Origin: Vombatus ursinus
Lineage: Eukaryota > Chordata > Mammalia > Diprotodontia > Vombatidae
Direction of reading: 5' to 3'
Length of the DNA: 64,000 bases
Assembly: GCF_900497805.2 (NCBI RefSeq)
Contig: NW_020954581.1
Span: 4,184,978 to 4,248,977, forward strand
The translations under genes were made by a program, and so were the position numbers. Under the pieces are notes generated by a model. The model saw only the letters and a list, made by a program, of their open reading frames with translations, was not told the DNA's origin and did no database searches. This document shows, in pieces, positions 10,700 through 21,119 of this stretch. The first letter of the stretch is position 1. Each line of letters begins with the position of its first letter.

Positions 10700-11407
10700 A
10701 ATTTTCCAGATGAGGAAAGACCTCCCTCAATTCCCCCTCCAAGATGGTAAGCAATTTGATATGGGTTATATATGCTGCAATCATGTAAAACATTTCCATA
10801 TTAGTCATCTTGGGATAAAAGAAACAGACCAAAACACAGTGAAAAATAACATGGTTTGATTTGCATTCAGACTTCGTAATTTTTTTTCTCCCTCTGGATG
10901 TGGATATTATTTTTCATCATGAATTTTCTTGGGTAATTGTATTGCTGAGAATAGCTGTCATTCATAGTTGATAATCCTTACAATGTTATGGTTAATTGTA
11001 TAATATTTTCTTGGTCCTGCTCACGTCATTTTTCATCATTTCACATAAGTCTTTCCAGGTTTTTTTTTTTCCTGAAATCTACCTGCTTGTTTTTTTTTTA
11101 CTTATAGTACAATAACATTCCATTACTTTCATGTATCACAACTTGTTCAGCCATTCCCCAGTTGATGGGCATCCCCTCAACTTCCAATTTTTTGTCACTA
11201 CAAAATGAACTGCTATAAATATTTTTTGTACTAATAGGTCCTTTTCCCTTTTTTATACTCTCTTTGGGATACAGACCCAGTAGTGGTATTGCTGGGTAGA
11301 TCAAAGGGTATACACGGTCCAATTGCTCTTTGGTGTAATTGCTCTCCAAAATCATTGGATCGGTTCACAACTCCACCAGCAGTACATTAGTGTCCCAATT
11401 TTCAGGG
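10700..11407 (-). mobile_element. LINE L1, 3' UTR and ORF2 C-terminus
   Basis: Minus strand. The ORF2 tail at 11098-11355 contains PLLGLYPKESIKKGKGPIST, and CCCAGTTGATGGGCATCCCC at 11156 encodes the usual GMPINWGMAEQVV ending. The 3' UTR follows down to about 10715 (GCAATTTGATATGGGTTATA at 10750). 5'-truncated near 11407 inside the Cys-rich region. Confidence 0.85.
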
Positions 11408-13090
11408 ATACCAATTCTGGGCTATCACAATAGCCCAGGAAGTGATGACCATCAAGAATAGTGATTGTGTATGGGTCAACAGAAGTTGATTGCAAATCAA
11501 TAGAATTTGAAAAATAGTTAGATTATAGGATTGAAGGAAAGTAACCTGGAAGTAGTATTTAGCTGGTCAATTCTATCAATTCCATGAAAATATTTGTCAA
11601 GTTAGTGGGAAAAACAATCTCCATTAAACTAACTTTTGCAGTGACCTTTAGATTAAACCTGAGCTTTACCTCATGTGGATACTCTATATATCAATGACTT
11701 TGTTGGCATAATTGCCAAAGCAGGACTATATGAATATAGCCCTAGAACAACCATTTTCATCAATTTAAGAAGAAGAAGGAAAAAAAAAAAAGCTATTCCT
11801 GAGTGTTCACTGAATCTGTCCCATTTGGGTTTTTACAGTGACAAAAGGCATATTTTGCCTCATTTGCCTGTGAAAGTGTGCCTTTTTGATAGCATGGAAA
11901 AACTATATTATTTGAAGTGCAACTTGACAGGTATTTCATTTTTTATGAACCCTGGAAAAGTAACTTTCTTCTATTTTTGCAAATAGTAAGGTCCCTTCTC
12001 CCCCATCCCTCCCCTCTTTTCCCCGCCAGCCATATCAATTGAACACAAAGTAAAATATTCCAGTATGTGTCTGATCCCTATTTCCCATTCTGAAGGGATG
12101 GGGAATACTTCAAATAAAATAATGCAGTAGAATATTTTCTCATCCATTAAAGATTTTTTTAACAATATCATTAAGTTGATCTGCATTTAAATATTCCAGG
12201 ACTTGACAGTGTATGCTTGCTCTGTAAGGTGACAGATGAGAACCACTGAGTTGTGGGTATCAGAGCTCTGCATTCTCTTTTTGTTCAAGGAGTCATTGCT
12301 ACTGATTGCTCCAGCTTTTTACATCATCTATAGAAATGGGGGAGGGGGTGTTGTGGTGTTTTATCTGAAGAAACAAGATACTGTTTCAGAGTGTTCACAT
12401 TTTTATCGACTTCTCTTGAAAAACATACAATTACACAATAGATGCATCCAAATCTGGAAAGCTGAGAATAGGAGCTGGAATTACAGAGAGCTTTACGATG
12501 TGAGGAGTAGGATAGAAGATATGTATTTGCATCCATTTCTTTTTCCTGAAATGATAGTTTTATTTTCTGAAGCAGAAACTGTAATGATAGTATATCTGTG
12601 AGGAATAGTATTCTCTGAGACATCTAGGTGAATTTTCCTATTCAGAATAAAAATGGTTTTAGGACTAAAGCTACTCCCTAATTTTTTTCTCACCTTTACT
12701 TAATGTTTAGGGAAGACTGTCAAATGAAAAAAAAATTTATTGCTGTTACTAATTCACCCCCTCCCATACCAAACCTCAAGGTAAATATAATTATTGTTAG
12801 TCTGGGGCAAATATTTTATGCATTTTTATAATAAAAAGCATTGTTTGGGGCTTAGAATCTCTGTGGTTGTTAGTTATATTCATATCCATCAAGTATAGGC
12901 AAATGATGTAGCTTTTTGCATTGTCCTGGTTCATTCAAGGTAGAAATGTGTATAAATAAGGCATGTTTATCTAACCTTTCTCAATTATCTGGTCCCAAGA
13001 GTGTTCTCCTTATTTTTATTGGAATATCTGAATGGTCTGCTGTGGAATGCAGTAAAAGATGACTTAATCAATGAAGTTCATCCTTTTTTT
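11408..13090. other. No gene seen; unique DNA
   Basis: Contains open frames of 103 residues (11675) and 121 residues (12236), both plus strand. Neither shows domain motifs, a splice pattern or a biased composition beyond chance. An A-run lies at 11777 and an A-tract at 12728. No repeat family recognised. Confidence 0.4.
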
Positions 13091-13094
13091 TAAG

Positions 13095-13195
13095 ACTTTC
13101 AGAAGAATGTAAGCTCCATGAAGGCAAAGATTTTACCTAAATTCCATCATCTATCACAGTGACTGGTGAACAGTCACAGTTATTAAGTGTATCAG
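13095..13195 (+). mobile_element. LINE L2, 3' terminus
   Basis: GAATGTAAGCTCCATGAAGG at 13106, then AAAGATTTTACCTAAATTCC and the AGTTATTAAGTGTATCAG tail. Confidence 0.6.
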
Positions 13196-13204
13196 ATTGG
13201 ATAC

Positions 13205-13390
13205 TAAATTTTTAAAGGTTAAAGATAACTTAGAATCCATTGAGACCAACAGTATAATTTTATAGATATGAAAAATGAAGTTCAGGGAGGTTCAGGGCCC
13301 TTCCCAGGGTTACACAGCTATTATTGAGGTAGAATTTGAATGTAGGTCATCCTGACTCCAAGTACAATGCCCATTCCCTCCACAAAATGA
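13205..13390 (-). mobile_element. MIR-like SINE fragment
   Basis: Antisense MIR landmarks: CCTTCCCAGGGTTACACAGC at 13299, GAATTTGAATGTAGGTCATC and TGACTCCAAGTACAATGCCC. Confidence 0.65.
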
Positions 13391-13537
13391 CTTTCAGATC
13401 CAATTGGATTCTGGAGGGGATCTTGCTTATCAAATGCTTTTAGGTTGAGTGAGACACTTATATAGTGGAAAGAAATGAGAGTCAAGGATCTTGGAATGAG
13501 GTCTTCATTTATCATTAGCTGCCTATTGGTTGTACTT

Positions 13538-13552
13538 AAGAAAGTTAACTAA
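13538..13552. repeat. Target-site duplication, left (HAL1)
   Basis: AAGAAAGTTAACTAA, identical to 16465-16479. Confidence 0.92.
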
Positions 13553-14277
13553 GGGGTGGAGCCAAGATGGCAGAGGGAAAGCAGTGACTTGCTTGAGCGC
13601 TCCCCCCAAACCACTCCAAATACCTATAAAAATGGCTCTAAACAAATTTTAAAGCAGCAGAACCCACAAAAAGACAGAGTGAAACAAATTTCCAGCTAAA
13701 GACAGCCTGGATGGTTGATCAGAAAGGTATATCGCACCCGGCAGGGAGAGGAGCACAGTGCGGTGTGGGTGCACAGGCCACAGCGACCCTGGTGAATTGC
13801 AGGCAGCTGTGGCATTTTCCAGACTTCTCAACCCATAAATGCCAAAGACAGCTTGGAAGGTCAGTGGGAAAAATCTGTGGCTGCGGTAAGAGAAGGAGCT
13901 AGGTCTCAGCCGCCCCTGGGGGTCGCAGCTGTTCCCTGAGCTTCCGGCCCACATACTGAGGGGGAATCAAGTGGCTGATCAGAAGGGGATTGCAGGAATC
14001 TCTTGCTTTACCTGTGCTTGGATCTGTGTCACAGTTCTGAGGGGCGGTGCTGGGGTGAGGAGGAATGCTGGTGTGGTAAAGCTTGTTGTGGTGGTGGAGA
14101 GAAAACACCTCACGCCTTATCATAGGACCTTGGAAGAACTGAAAATTTTCAGTTCCCTAGAAGTATCTCTGAAAACAGCTGTACAAACCCCTGAAGCTTG
14201 GGACAGTACATTCTCTACATTGGAAGCAGACTTTTACCTTAACAAAGAGTTTACAATTCAAGTAATTGTCTGTGTTC

Positions 14278-15346
14278 ATGAGTAAGCAGCCCAAAAAGAG
14301 TCAGACTATATTATCTTACTTTGGTGACAAAGAAGATCAAAACAGACAACCAGAAAAAGACAATGAAGCCAAAGCTCCTACGTCCAAAGCTTCCAAGAAG
14401 AATATGAATCAGTCCCAGGCCTTGGAAGAGCTCAAAATGGATTTTGAGAAACAAGTAAGAGAAGTAGAGGAAAAACTAGAATTTTGCAAGAAAATCATGA
14501 AAAACAAGTCAAAAGCTTGCTAAAGGAGACCCAAAAAATACTGAAGAAAACAACACCTTAAAAAATAGCCTAACCCAAATGGCAAAAGAGGTCCAAAAAG
14601 CCAATGAGGAGAAGAATGCCCTAAAAAACAAAATTGGCCTAATGGAAAAGGAAGTCCAAAAGATTACTGAAGAAAATAATTCCTTAAAAATTAGAATAGA
14701 GCAATTGGAAGCTAGTGACTTTATGAGAAATCAAGACACTGTAAAATAAATCCAAAAGAATGAAAAATTAGAAAACAATGTGAAATATCTCACTGGAAAA
14801 ACAACTGACCTGGAAAACAGATCCAGGAGAGAGAATTTAAAAATTATTGGACTATCTGAAAGCCATGATCAAAAAAAGAGCCTAGACATCATCTTTCAAG
14901 AAATTATCCAGGAAAACTTCACTGATATTTTAGAGCCAGAGGGCAAAATAGAAATTGAAAGAATCCACCAATCTCCTCCTAAAGGAGATCCCAAAGGAAA
15001 ACTCCTGGGAATATTGTAGCCAAATTCCAGAGTTCCCAGGTCAAGGAGAATATATTACAAGCAGCCAGAAAGGAACATTTCAAGTATTGTGGAAACACAA
15101 TCAGGATAACACAAGATTTAACTGCTTCTACATTAAAGGACTGCAGGACATGGAATATAATATTCTGGAGGGCAAAGGAGATAGGATTACAACCAAGAAT
15201 CACCTACCCAGAAAAACTGAGTATAATCCTTCAGGGGAAAAAATGGTCATTCAGTAAAATAGAGGACTTTCAGGCATTCTTGATGAAAAGACCAGAGCTG
15301 AATAGAAAATTTGATTTTCAAATACAAGACTCAAGTGGAACATGAA
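14278..15346 (+). pseudogene. L1/HAL1 ORF1, broken
   Basis: Remnant of the L1 RNA-binding, nucleic-acid chaperone protein. The N-terminus MSKQPKKSQTILSYFGDKED starts at 14278 (the ATG is preferred over an upstream TTG). A Lys/Glu-rich coiled-coil stretch follows (about 14400-14770). The RRM start ENRSRRENLKIIGL lies at 14814-14855. The C-terminal domain is open at 15000-15346, including KENILQAARKEHFKYCGNTI, RITYPEKLSIILQGKKW and a final FQIQDSSGT before TGA. The frame is lost after 14523 (TAA), regained at 14780-15019, and shifted near 15000, so there are at least two disabling changes. A functional ORF1p would be roughly 350 residues. Confidence 0.82.
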
Positions 15347-15494
15347 GAGGTAAACAGGAAAGAGAAAATCATAAGAGACTTATTATGGTTGAACTGTTTA
15401 CATTCCTGCATGGAAAGATGATATTTGTAACTCATGAGACCTTTGTCAGTATTAGGGTAGTTGGAGGGGAAAAAATTATATGTGCATATATATA

Positions 15495-15499
15495 GATAC

Positions 15500-15546
<47 letters not shown>

Positions 15547-15556
15547 NNNNNNNNNN

Positions 15557-15602
<46 letters not shown>
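15495..15602. repeat. (GATA)n microsatellite with assembly gap
   Basis: GATA repeats inside the HAL1 3' UTR, broken by ten N at 15547-15556. The true length is unknown. Confidence 0.95.
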
Positions 15603-15603
<1 letters not shown>

Positions 15604-15849
15604 GGGCACAGGGTGAGTTGAAAATGAAGGGGTCATATCTGGAGAATAAAATTAAGGGGTGAGAGAGGTTTATACTAGGAGAAAGAGAAAGGGAGAGGTA
15701 GAATGGGGTAAATTATTTCACACAAAAAAAAGAGAAGAAAAGGCTCTTACAGTGGAGGGGAAATGGGGGGGAAGGTGAGAGGGAATGAGTGAATCTTATT
15801 CTCATAGAATTTCACTTAAGGAGGGAATAATATATACACTCAATTTGGT

Positions 15850-16400
15850 ATGGAAATCTGTCTTACCCTACAGGAAAATGGGGGGGGAAGGGGACAAGAG
15901 AGTAGGGGGATGATAGAGAGGAGGGCAGATTGGGAAAGGGGGTAATCAGAAGCAAGTACTTCTGAGGAGGGTCAGGGTCAAAAGAAAGAATAGAATAAAT
16001 GGGGGGGTGGGATAGGATTAAGGGAAATAGAGTCAGTTTTTCACAGCATGTCTACTATGGAAGTGTTTTGCATAACTGCACATATATAACCTATACTGAG
16101 TTACTTGCCTTATCAATGAGGGTGGGTGGGGAGGGAGGATGGGAGAAAATTTGGAACCCAAAGTTTTAAAAACACGTGTTTAAAAAAATGTTTTCACATG
16201 CAACTGGGAAATAAGAAATACAGGAAATGGGGTACAGAAATCCATCCTGCCCTACAGGAAAATTGAAGGGGAAGGGGATAAGAGAAGCGGGGGAGAGATG
16301 GAAGGGAAGGCAGACTAGGGGAAGGGGTATTCAGAATGCATGCCATCTTGGGGTGGGGGGAGGGGCAAGATGGGGTGAAAATTTGGAACTCAAAATCTTG
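15850..16400 (+). repeat. Duplicated purine-rich module in HAL1 3' UTR
   Basis: Two related blocks: 15848-15990 (TTACCCTACAGGAAAATGGG, then GATAGAGAGGAGGGCAGATT) and 16240-16385 (TGCCCTACAGGAAAATTGAA, then GATGGAAGGGAAGGCAGACT). Multiple G-runs of three to eight on the plus strand could form quadruplexes. Confidence 0.75.
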
Positions 16401-16489
16401 TGGAAGTAAATGTTGAAAACAAAAAAAAATAAAAATTACCATAAAAAATGTACTGCACAAAAAAAAGAAAGTTAACTAAATAACCATTC

Positions 16490-17390
16490 AACAAACATTA
16501 TTGCTGTGTTTTAGCCATCATGCTAGGTGCTGGAAATGAAAAGATATCCATTCCTGTTACCAAAGAACTTACATTCTATTAGGTTTATAACTTGTGCATA
16601 TATGAGCATATGTAAAATATATGAAATAAATAAAAGACAATTATTTGAGGAGGGAAGCATTAGAAGTTATTAAAATTAGTAAATAGATTGTAAAGGATGT
16701 GGCACTTAAATTTTTCAAAGGAAACTGATGATACTAAGACACAGAGGAGAGGAAAATAAGCATTTCAGGCATAGGGTCAGCCTTTGAATAGGCACAGAGA
16801 TAACAGATGGCACATCATATTTGAGTAGGAGGCATTTATTAAGCACCTACTATGTGCTAGGCACCGTACTAAGTGCTTTACAGATATTATCTTATTTGAT
16901 CCTCACCACAACCCTGGAAGGCAAGTGCTATTATTATCCCCATTTTGTAGTTGAAGAAACTGAGGCAGGCAGAGGTAAGTGACTAGCCCATAGTCACAGA
17001 GTCAGTAAGTGTCTATGTCTGGATTTAACCTCAACTCTTTCTGACTCTAGGTTCAGGGTTCTACCCACTATGCTACCAAGTATGGGAACAAGATGACCAG
17101 AAAGGTTTCACTGTTAGAGTATGAAGTGAAGTAATGTATAATAAACCTATAAGGGATGTTAGAGCAAGTCTCTGGAGGGTTTTAAATGCCAAGCATAGAA
17201 GTTTATATTTGATGCTAAAGATCATAGGGAGTTCTTAGCATTTATGAAGCAGGAGAATCACATGGTCAGACATGCACATTAAGAAAGTCATTTTGGCAGC
17301 TGTATGGAGGATGGATCAGAAAGGGGAGAATCTTAAGGCAAGATGACCATTTTGAAGGCCATTGAAATAGTCCAAGGTCTCTGGATCTCT
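16490..17390 (-). mobile_element. LINE L2, split by a MIR-like SINE
   Basis: Antisense L2. The 3' end side reads CATGCTAGGTGCTGGAAATG at 16519 and AAAGAACTTACATTCTATTA. After the SINE (16828-17080) it continues with GGAGGGTTTTAAATGCCAAG at 17176, GAATCACATGGTCAGACATG at 17255 and CATTTTGGCAGCTGTATGGA. Reverse-complemented, this is the L2 ORF2 stretch usually reading CATCCTCCATACAGC... GTCACTCCTCTGC. Diverged and frame-broken. Confidence 0.7.
16828..17080 (-). mobile_element. MIR/MAR1-like CORE-SINE
   Basis: A well-preserved antisense copy. CATTTATTAAGCACCTACTA, GATCCTCACCACAACCCTGG, TTGAAGAAACTGAGGCAGGC, GAGTCAGTAAGTGTCTATGT and CTACCCACTATGCTACC. Confidence 0.85.
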
Positions 17391-18130
17391 ATTTCTTCAT
17401 CTATTAAAGAAGAGTGAGGGAGTCTTAATGATCTCTGAGGTTCCTAATGATTCTATGACTCCGTACAATTACCTTATTGTTTAAGGCCTTTGATAGGATC
17501 TAGCTTTTGGTCATTGGTTTTAAAATAATGCTAATAGACATTTCACTTTTAGAAGGAAGAATAGTCAAGAGAAATAAATATTTAGGGCTAAAGTCAAAGC
17601 ATAATTCAGTACTAAGGTTAGATTTTAAAGGAGCTAGTGTAAGTCATGGGGTTGAGCTCTCATAATTCCTACAATGCTCCTGATTGTCAGCCTTACCCCC
17701 TTGATCTTCCCTGGTTCTTTTCAAGTTCATTTCCTAGCCAGGTTAGGTCAGAATTTTATTGCTTTTTGTCTGAGGCTATTGTAAGACCAAAAGAGCAAGG
17801 AGTAGCTCCAATATGATCTTTAAAATAACTTACTAAGATCAAAACAGAACAAAGAGTGAGTTTCTGAGCATGAAAGTAAGTATCTCTTCCTGTTAATTTC
17901 ATGAAAGGAGTCATCAGATCAATCAGACCAGTGTCAATTGGACTGTGATGTCTAAAATAAATTTCACTCTGATTTTTTGAAGCAATCAATGCAAATAGCT
18001 TCCAAAAGTCAGTGTCTCCTGTCACTGGAAATCCTTGTTGAAGATATTTGAGAGGTCTGCCATCAAACATGATTTCCCAAACAAGCCCCTTAAATGGGTT
18101 GTTTCTTCACATACGTGTTTACACAGAAGT
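17391..18130. other. No repeat recognised; holds one 104-residue frame
   Basis: The minus-strand frame at 17756-18070 (starts MFDGRPLKYLQQGFPVTGDT, includes FMKLTGRDTYFHAQKLTLCS) lies in repeat-free DNA and has unremarkable composition. I see no conserved domain, no clear splice sites and no Kozak advantage. It could be chance, a lone exon or a decayed retrocopy; I do not call it a gene. Confidence 0.2.
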
Positions 18131-18135
18131 TGATT

Positions 18136-18215
18136 ATAGGATCATAGATTTGGAGCTTGAAAGGACTTACCAGGCCATCTGGTCCAACCCCCTCACGTTG
18201 GTGTAGGCACTTTTC
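18136..18215 (-). mobile_element. MIR-like/THER-like SINE end fragment
   Basis: GGATCATAGATTTGGAGCTT and CCATCTGGTCCAACCCCCTC are the terminal block found in the antisense MIR-class copies at 36560 and 45308. Confidence 0.5.
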
Positions 18216-18789
18216 AAATACAGGGATCATCAGAAGACCCCCTGGAAGAAAACAGTATACGAAAATGGTGCATGAAGCACTGCGTTAATTACTAAAAGAG
18301 TTTAGCCAAGTCAATTCCTGCACTTAAGAAATGTTCAGCCTGTGGAAGGTAAGGATGGGAGATTAGATAATTAACATATGCAACCTTCAGTGATAAATAC
18401 ATGTTAGGGAGTTATAAAATAAAATGCTATATCAAATCCAAAGGAGAGGGACGGGAATCCCAATAGTTGGGGTCTAGGAAGGCTTTATGGGGTGAGATGG
18501 TAGGATTTGAAGGATCGATAGGAGTTCTATAGATGAAGATACAGAAGGAGGGCATTCTAATCATATTAAAAGACCGAACAAAAGAATGAGAGTCCAATGC
18601 ATGTCTGGGAATCAGGGGGCTGCCCAATTAGGTTGGTATGCTGACTGCCTGGAAAGAAGCAATATGAGACACAGCTGCATTGCCCTGACTTTCCAGCATT
18701 AATGTTACTTTCTAAGAGTTAAGTCATTTCTATTATCATATATGGAAACAAGGAGAGAAAAGGAATATGATACAGGTCAAATAATTTTG
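18216..18789. other. No feature seen
   Basis: Unique sequence; the short minus-strand frame at 18427-18627 has no recognisable motif. Confidence 0.4.
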
Positions 18790-18797
18790 ATATAAGG

Positions 18798-18988
18798 CAG
18801 GGGTTCTTAAACTGGAGTTACAAACTTATTTTTAATATATGGATAACTATTTCAATGTAATTTGTTTCCTTTGTAATTTTATATATATATATATATATAT
18901 TCATTTTAAAACTTTATTTTGAGAAAGGGTTCACTGGCTTCACTATACTACAAAAGGATTATGATACTAAAAAAGTTAAGCTTCCCTA
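18798..18988. mobile_element. hAT-like non-autonomous DNA transposon (CAGGGGTTCTTAA type)
   Basis: Left end CAGGGGTTCTTAAACTGGAG. Right end GTTAAGCTTCCCTA, whose complement TAGGGAAGCTTAAC is a decayed inverted copy. Flanking 8-mers ATATAAGG (18790) and ATCTAAGA (18989) agree at 6 of 8 positions, the duplication size typical of hAT. An (AT)n run (18880-18900) has expanded inside it. Confidence 0.65.
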
Positions 18989-19312
18989 ATCTAAGAGAAA
19001 GGGTAAAAAACAATTACTATTTCTGGGACTCCTGTTGTGCTCCTGTTTTACATTGATTGGTCAGAGACCACTATATCTAGAGTCCCAGAACCCTGAGCAT
19101 ATTTCACCCTAGCCATGTTCCTCCCATGTAGTCCTCTACATACTACCAACCCACACACATTTCCCTTTAAATATTTTGCTTTGGAAAAAAGTTATTAATC
19201 AACATTATCATTCTTTCTGAAAAGTGTAATTGACTGACTTATAGCTCCACTTATAATTCCTGCGAATTCCCAGAACAACAAAACATTTCCTGGCTTACCC
19301 TTGCATTCTCCC

Positions 19313-19327
19313 AGGAATAGAACATAA
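19313..19327. repeat. Target-site duplication, left (SINE)
   Basis: AGGAATAGAACATAA, identical to 19539-19553. Confidence 0.85.
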
Positions 19328-19538
19328 AAAAAAATAAAATAGAACAAACAAAATAAAAAAAAAATTTTAAATTTTAAAAAAAAGAGGTAAGGGGCAGCTA
19401 GGTGGCTCAGTGGATAGAGCACTGGCCCTGAAGTCAGGAGGAACTGAGTTCAAATCCGACCTTAGACCAAACACTTGACACTTACTAGCTGTGTGTTTCT
19501 GGGCAAGTCACTTAACCCCAATTGCCTAAAAAAAAAAA
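19328..19538 (+). mobile_element. WSINE1-like SINE with A-rich 5' leader
   Basis: The SINE body starts at 19392 (GGGGCAGCTAGGTGGCTCAG) and ends with CTTAACCCCAATTGCC and an A-run. The perfect 15-bp duplications enclose a further 64 bp of A/T-only-like sequence upstream (19328-19391). The integrated unit is therefore longer than the SINE. Confidence 0.88.
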
Positions 19539-19544
19539 AGGAAT

Positions 19545-19650
19545 AGAACATAAGCTCTTTGAGAGTAGAGACTGTCTACCTTTTGCATTTTTAACCTCAT
19601 CCTTTGGCATAATACCTAGCATATAATAAGTGCCTTTTTTATATATACTT
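19545..19650 (+). mobile_element. LINE L2, 3' terminus
   Basis: GAACATAAGCTCTTTGAGAG, then ATAATACCTAGCATATAATA. The SINE above inserted into this L2 end. Confidence 0.6.
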
Positions 19651-19688
19651 CAGTAAATCATTCACAGGGAAGAGAAGGGAAGAAGATA

Positions 19689-19931
19689 AGTATTTTTATA
19701 GTGCCTACTATGTGCCAGGTACTTTATAAAAGCTATCTCATTTGATCCACACAAGAATCCTATGAGGTAGGTTCTAATGTTTTCTTCAATCTACAATTAC
19801 AGAAACTGAGGCAAATAGAGGTTAAGTCACTTAACAAAATGTAAAAAAGCTAGGAAGTGTCTGAGGCCAGGTTTGAACTCGTCTTCCTCACTCCAGAACT
19901 AGCACTTTATCTACTGTGCCACCTAGAGGCC
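19689..19931 (-). mobile_element. MIR/MAR1-like CORE-SINE
   Basis: TTTTATAGTGCCTACTATGT, TCTCATTTGATCCACACAAG, AGAAACTGAGGCAAATAGAG, then GCACTTTATCTACTGTGCCA and CCTAGAGGC. Confidence 0.82.
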
Positions 19932-19934
19932 TCT

Positions 19935-20580
19935 TTGGATGGTATCATGGGACACCATCCATTCTTAGATGAGAAACTTCATTGTTTAATGGAGGAGGAG
20001 AGGGAAAGAATGGGGAGTTCTCTGAGCAGTAGTCTTAAATTATATATGTTTTAATTACCATTAGAGGGGAGAGAGAGAGACAGAGAGAGACAGACAGAGA
20101 CAAAGAGAAAGGGTTCAGAGAAACAAGGAGAGAGGAACTCATTAAATCCATGTATTATTAAGTCTAGTTGGAAATTTTCATAATTTTCAAGTGTTTTGTC
20201 TACTGAAGTTCAATTACTAGACTTTGGTTATCATCAAAGGGATATTTAAATTATATTAAAATTATTACAGAAAAATATAATATTACATCTGAAAGTAATC
20301 ATTTGGGTGGTTTCAATACTTAAGCTACATTGTGAAGTCATCCTTGAGAGTCATTATAAGCATATTTGATCTGTATACAATTATCATGGGGAAATCCAGT
20401 GTGACTTGCCCTGGGCCACACACACCCTTATAGAGATAGTCAATATATTCTTCTTGATGGTGTATTGGAAATAGTAGCAGGAGCCTTGACAAATCACAGT
20501 AGATGTCATTTTGTATATTTGATTTTCCAAAACCTCTGTGGTTCTGTGATTTTATCCATATGTATTCTCCCTCCAGGGAA
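19935..20580. other. No gene seen; purine repeat inside
   Basis: A GAGAGACAGA-type purine repeat covers 20067-20115. The rest is AT-rich unique sequence. Confidence 0.5.
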
Positions 20581-20582
20581 GC

Positions 20583-20828
20583 TTGACAGTGTATTGGATA
20601 GAGTTCAGGATCCAGAATCAGGAGGACCTGAGTTCTAATTCAGCCTCAGACACTTACTAGCTGTGTGACCCTGGGCAAGTCACTTAGCCATATTTATCTC
20701 AGTTTTGTTATCTGCAAAAAGAACTGGAGAAGAAAACGGCAAGCCACTTTAATATCTTTGCCAAGAAAACCTCAAATAAGGTCATGAAGAGTCAGACAGG
20801 ACAGAAATGACTGAACAACAACAACAAC
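20583..20828 (+). mobile_element. MAR1-type SINE with RTE-like 3' end
   Basis: The tRNA-like head lies near 20590 (GTGTATTGGATAGAGTTCAG). The B-box region follows (GACCTGAGTTCTAATTCAGC), then CTAGCTGTGTGACCCTGGGC. The 3' part reads GGTCATGAAGAGTCAGACAG and ends CTGAACAACAACAACAACAT. That ending resembles RTE/BovB LINE tails, suggesting RTE machinery copied it. Confidence 0.85.
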
Positions 20829-20889
20829 ATTCTCCCTTCAAAGATACACATCATAACCCTTTGATGTCTATGACACTGTCATCAAACTG

Positions 20890-21017
20890 CCAAAATTAAC
20901 TTTCACAGGACTTGAGAGATTAAATGACTTGTCTGGGATCACACGGCTAGTCTGTGGCAGAGGTAGGACTCAAATGCAAGTCTTTTTAAGTTCAGGACCA
21001 CTATGCTATGGTGCCTC
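20890..21017 (-). mobile_element. MIR-like SINE fragment
   Basis: GACTTGTCTGGGATCACACG, GGCAGAGGTAGGACTCAAAT, ending CACTATGCTATGGTGCCTCT. A short antisense L2 end (CCATCAAGGAGTTTACATTC at 21083) follows. Confidence 0.6.
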
Positions 21018-21119
21018 TGGGGTAATGGGAGAGGCAGGGGAGGTGTCTGGTCATTCAATTCCAAAAACTGAAGTAGTCCCTTCCATCAAGGAGTTTACAT
21101 TCTACTGTAAGAAATGATT

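Larger units (their letters stand above)
13553..16464 (+). mobile_element. Complete HAL1-type (ORF1-only) LINE
   Basis: A 2.9-kb insertion with a true 5' end (GGGGTGGAGCCAAGATGGC) and a GC-rich 5' UTR to about 14277. A single ORF1 region follows (14278-15346), then a 1.1-kb purine-rich 3' UTR and an A-rich end (16418-16464). No ORF2 sequence is present. Perfect 15-bp duplications bracket it. The terminal segment GGAACTCAAAATCTTGTGGA (16384) matches the 3' ends of the autonomous L1s in this window, as expected for an element mobilised in trans. HAL1 elements are known ORF1-only L1 derivatives; assigning this copy to that group is inference from structure. Confidence 0.85.

Noticed and set aside
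12236-12601. 121-residue plus-strand open frame
   Set aside because: No domain, no repeat-family match, hydrophobic start arises from T-rich DNA, and the GGGG stretch is a poly-G run. Length is within chance for 64 kb of AT-rich sequence.
16490-17390. Initially considered an unnamed dispersed repeat also seen at 37445 and 56765
   Set aside because: The reverse complement matches L2 ORF2 and its 3' terminus, so these are antisense L2 copies.
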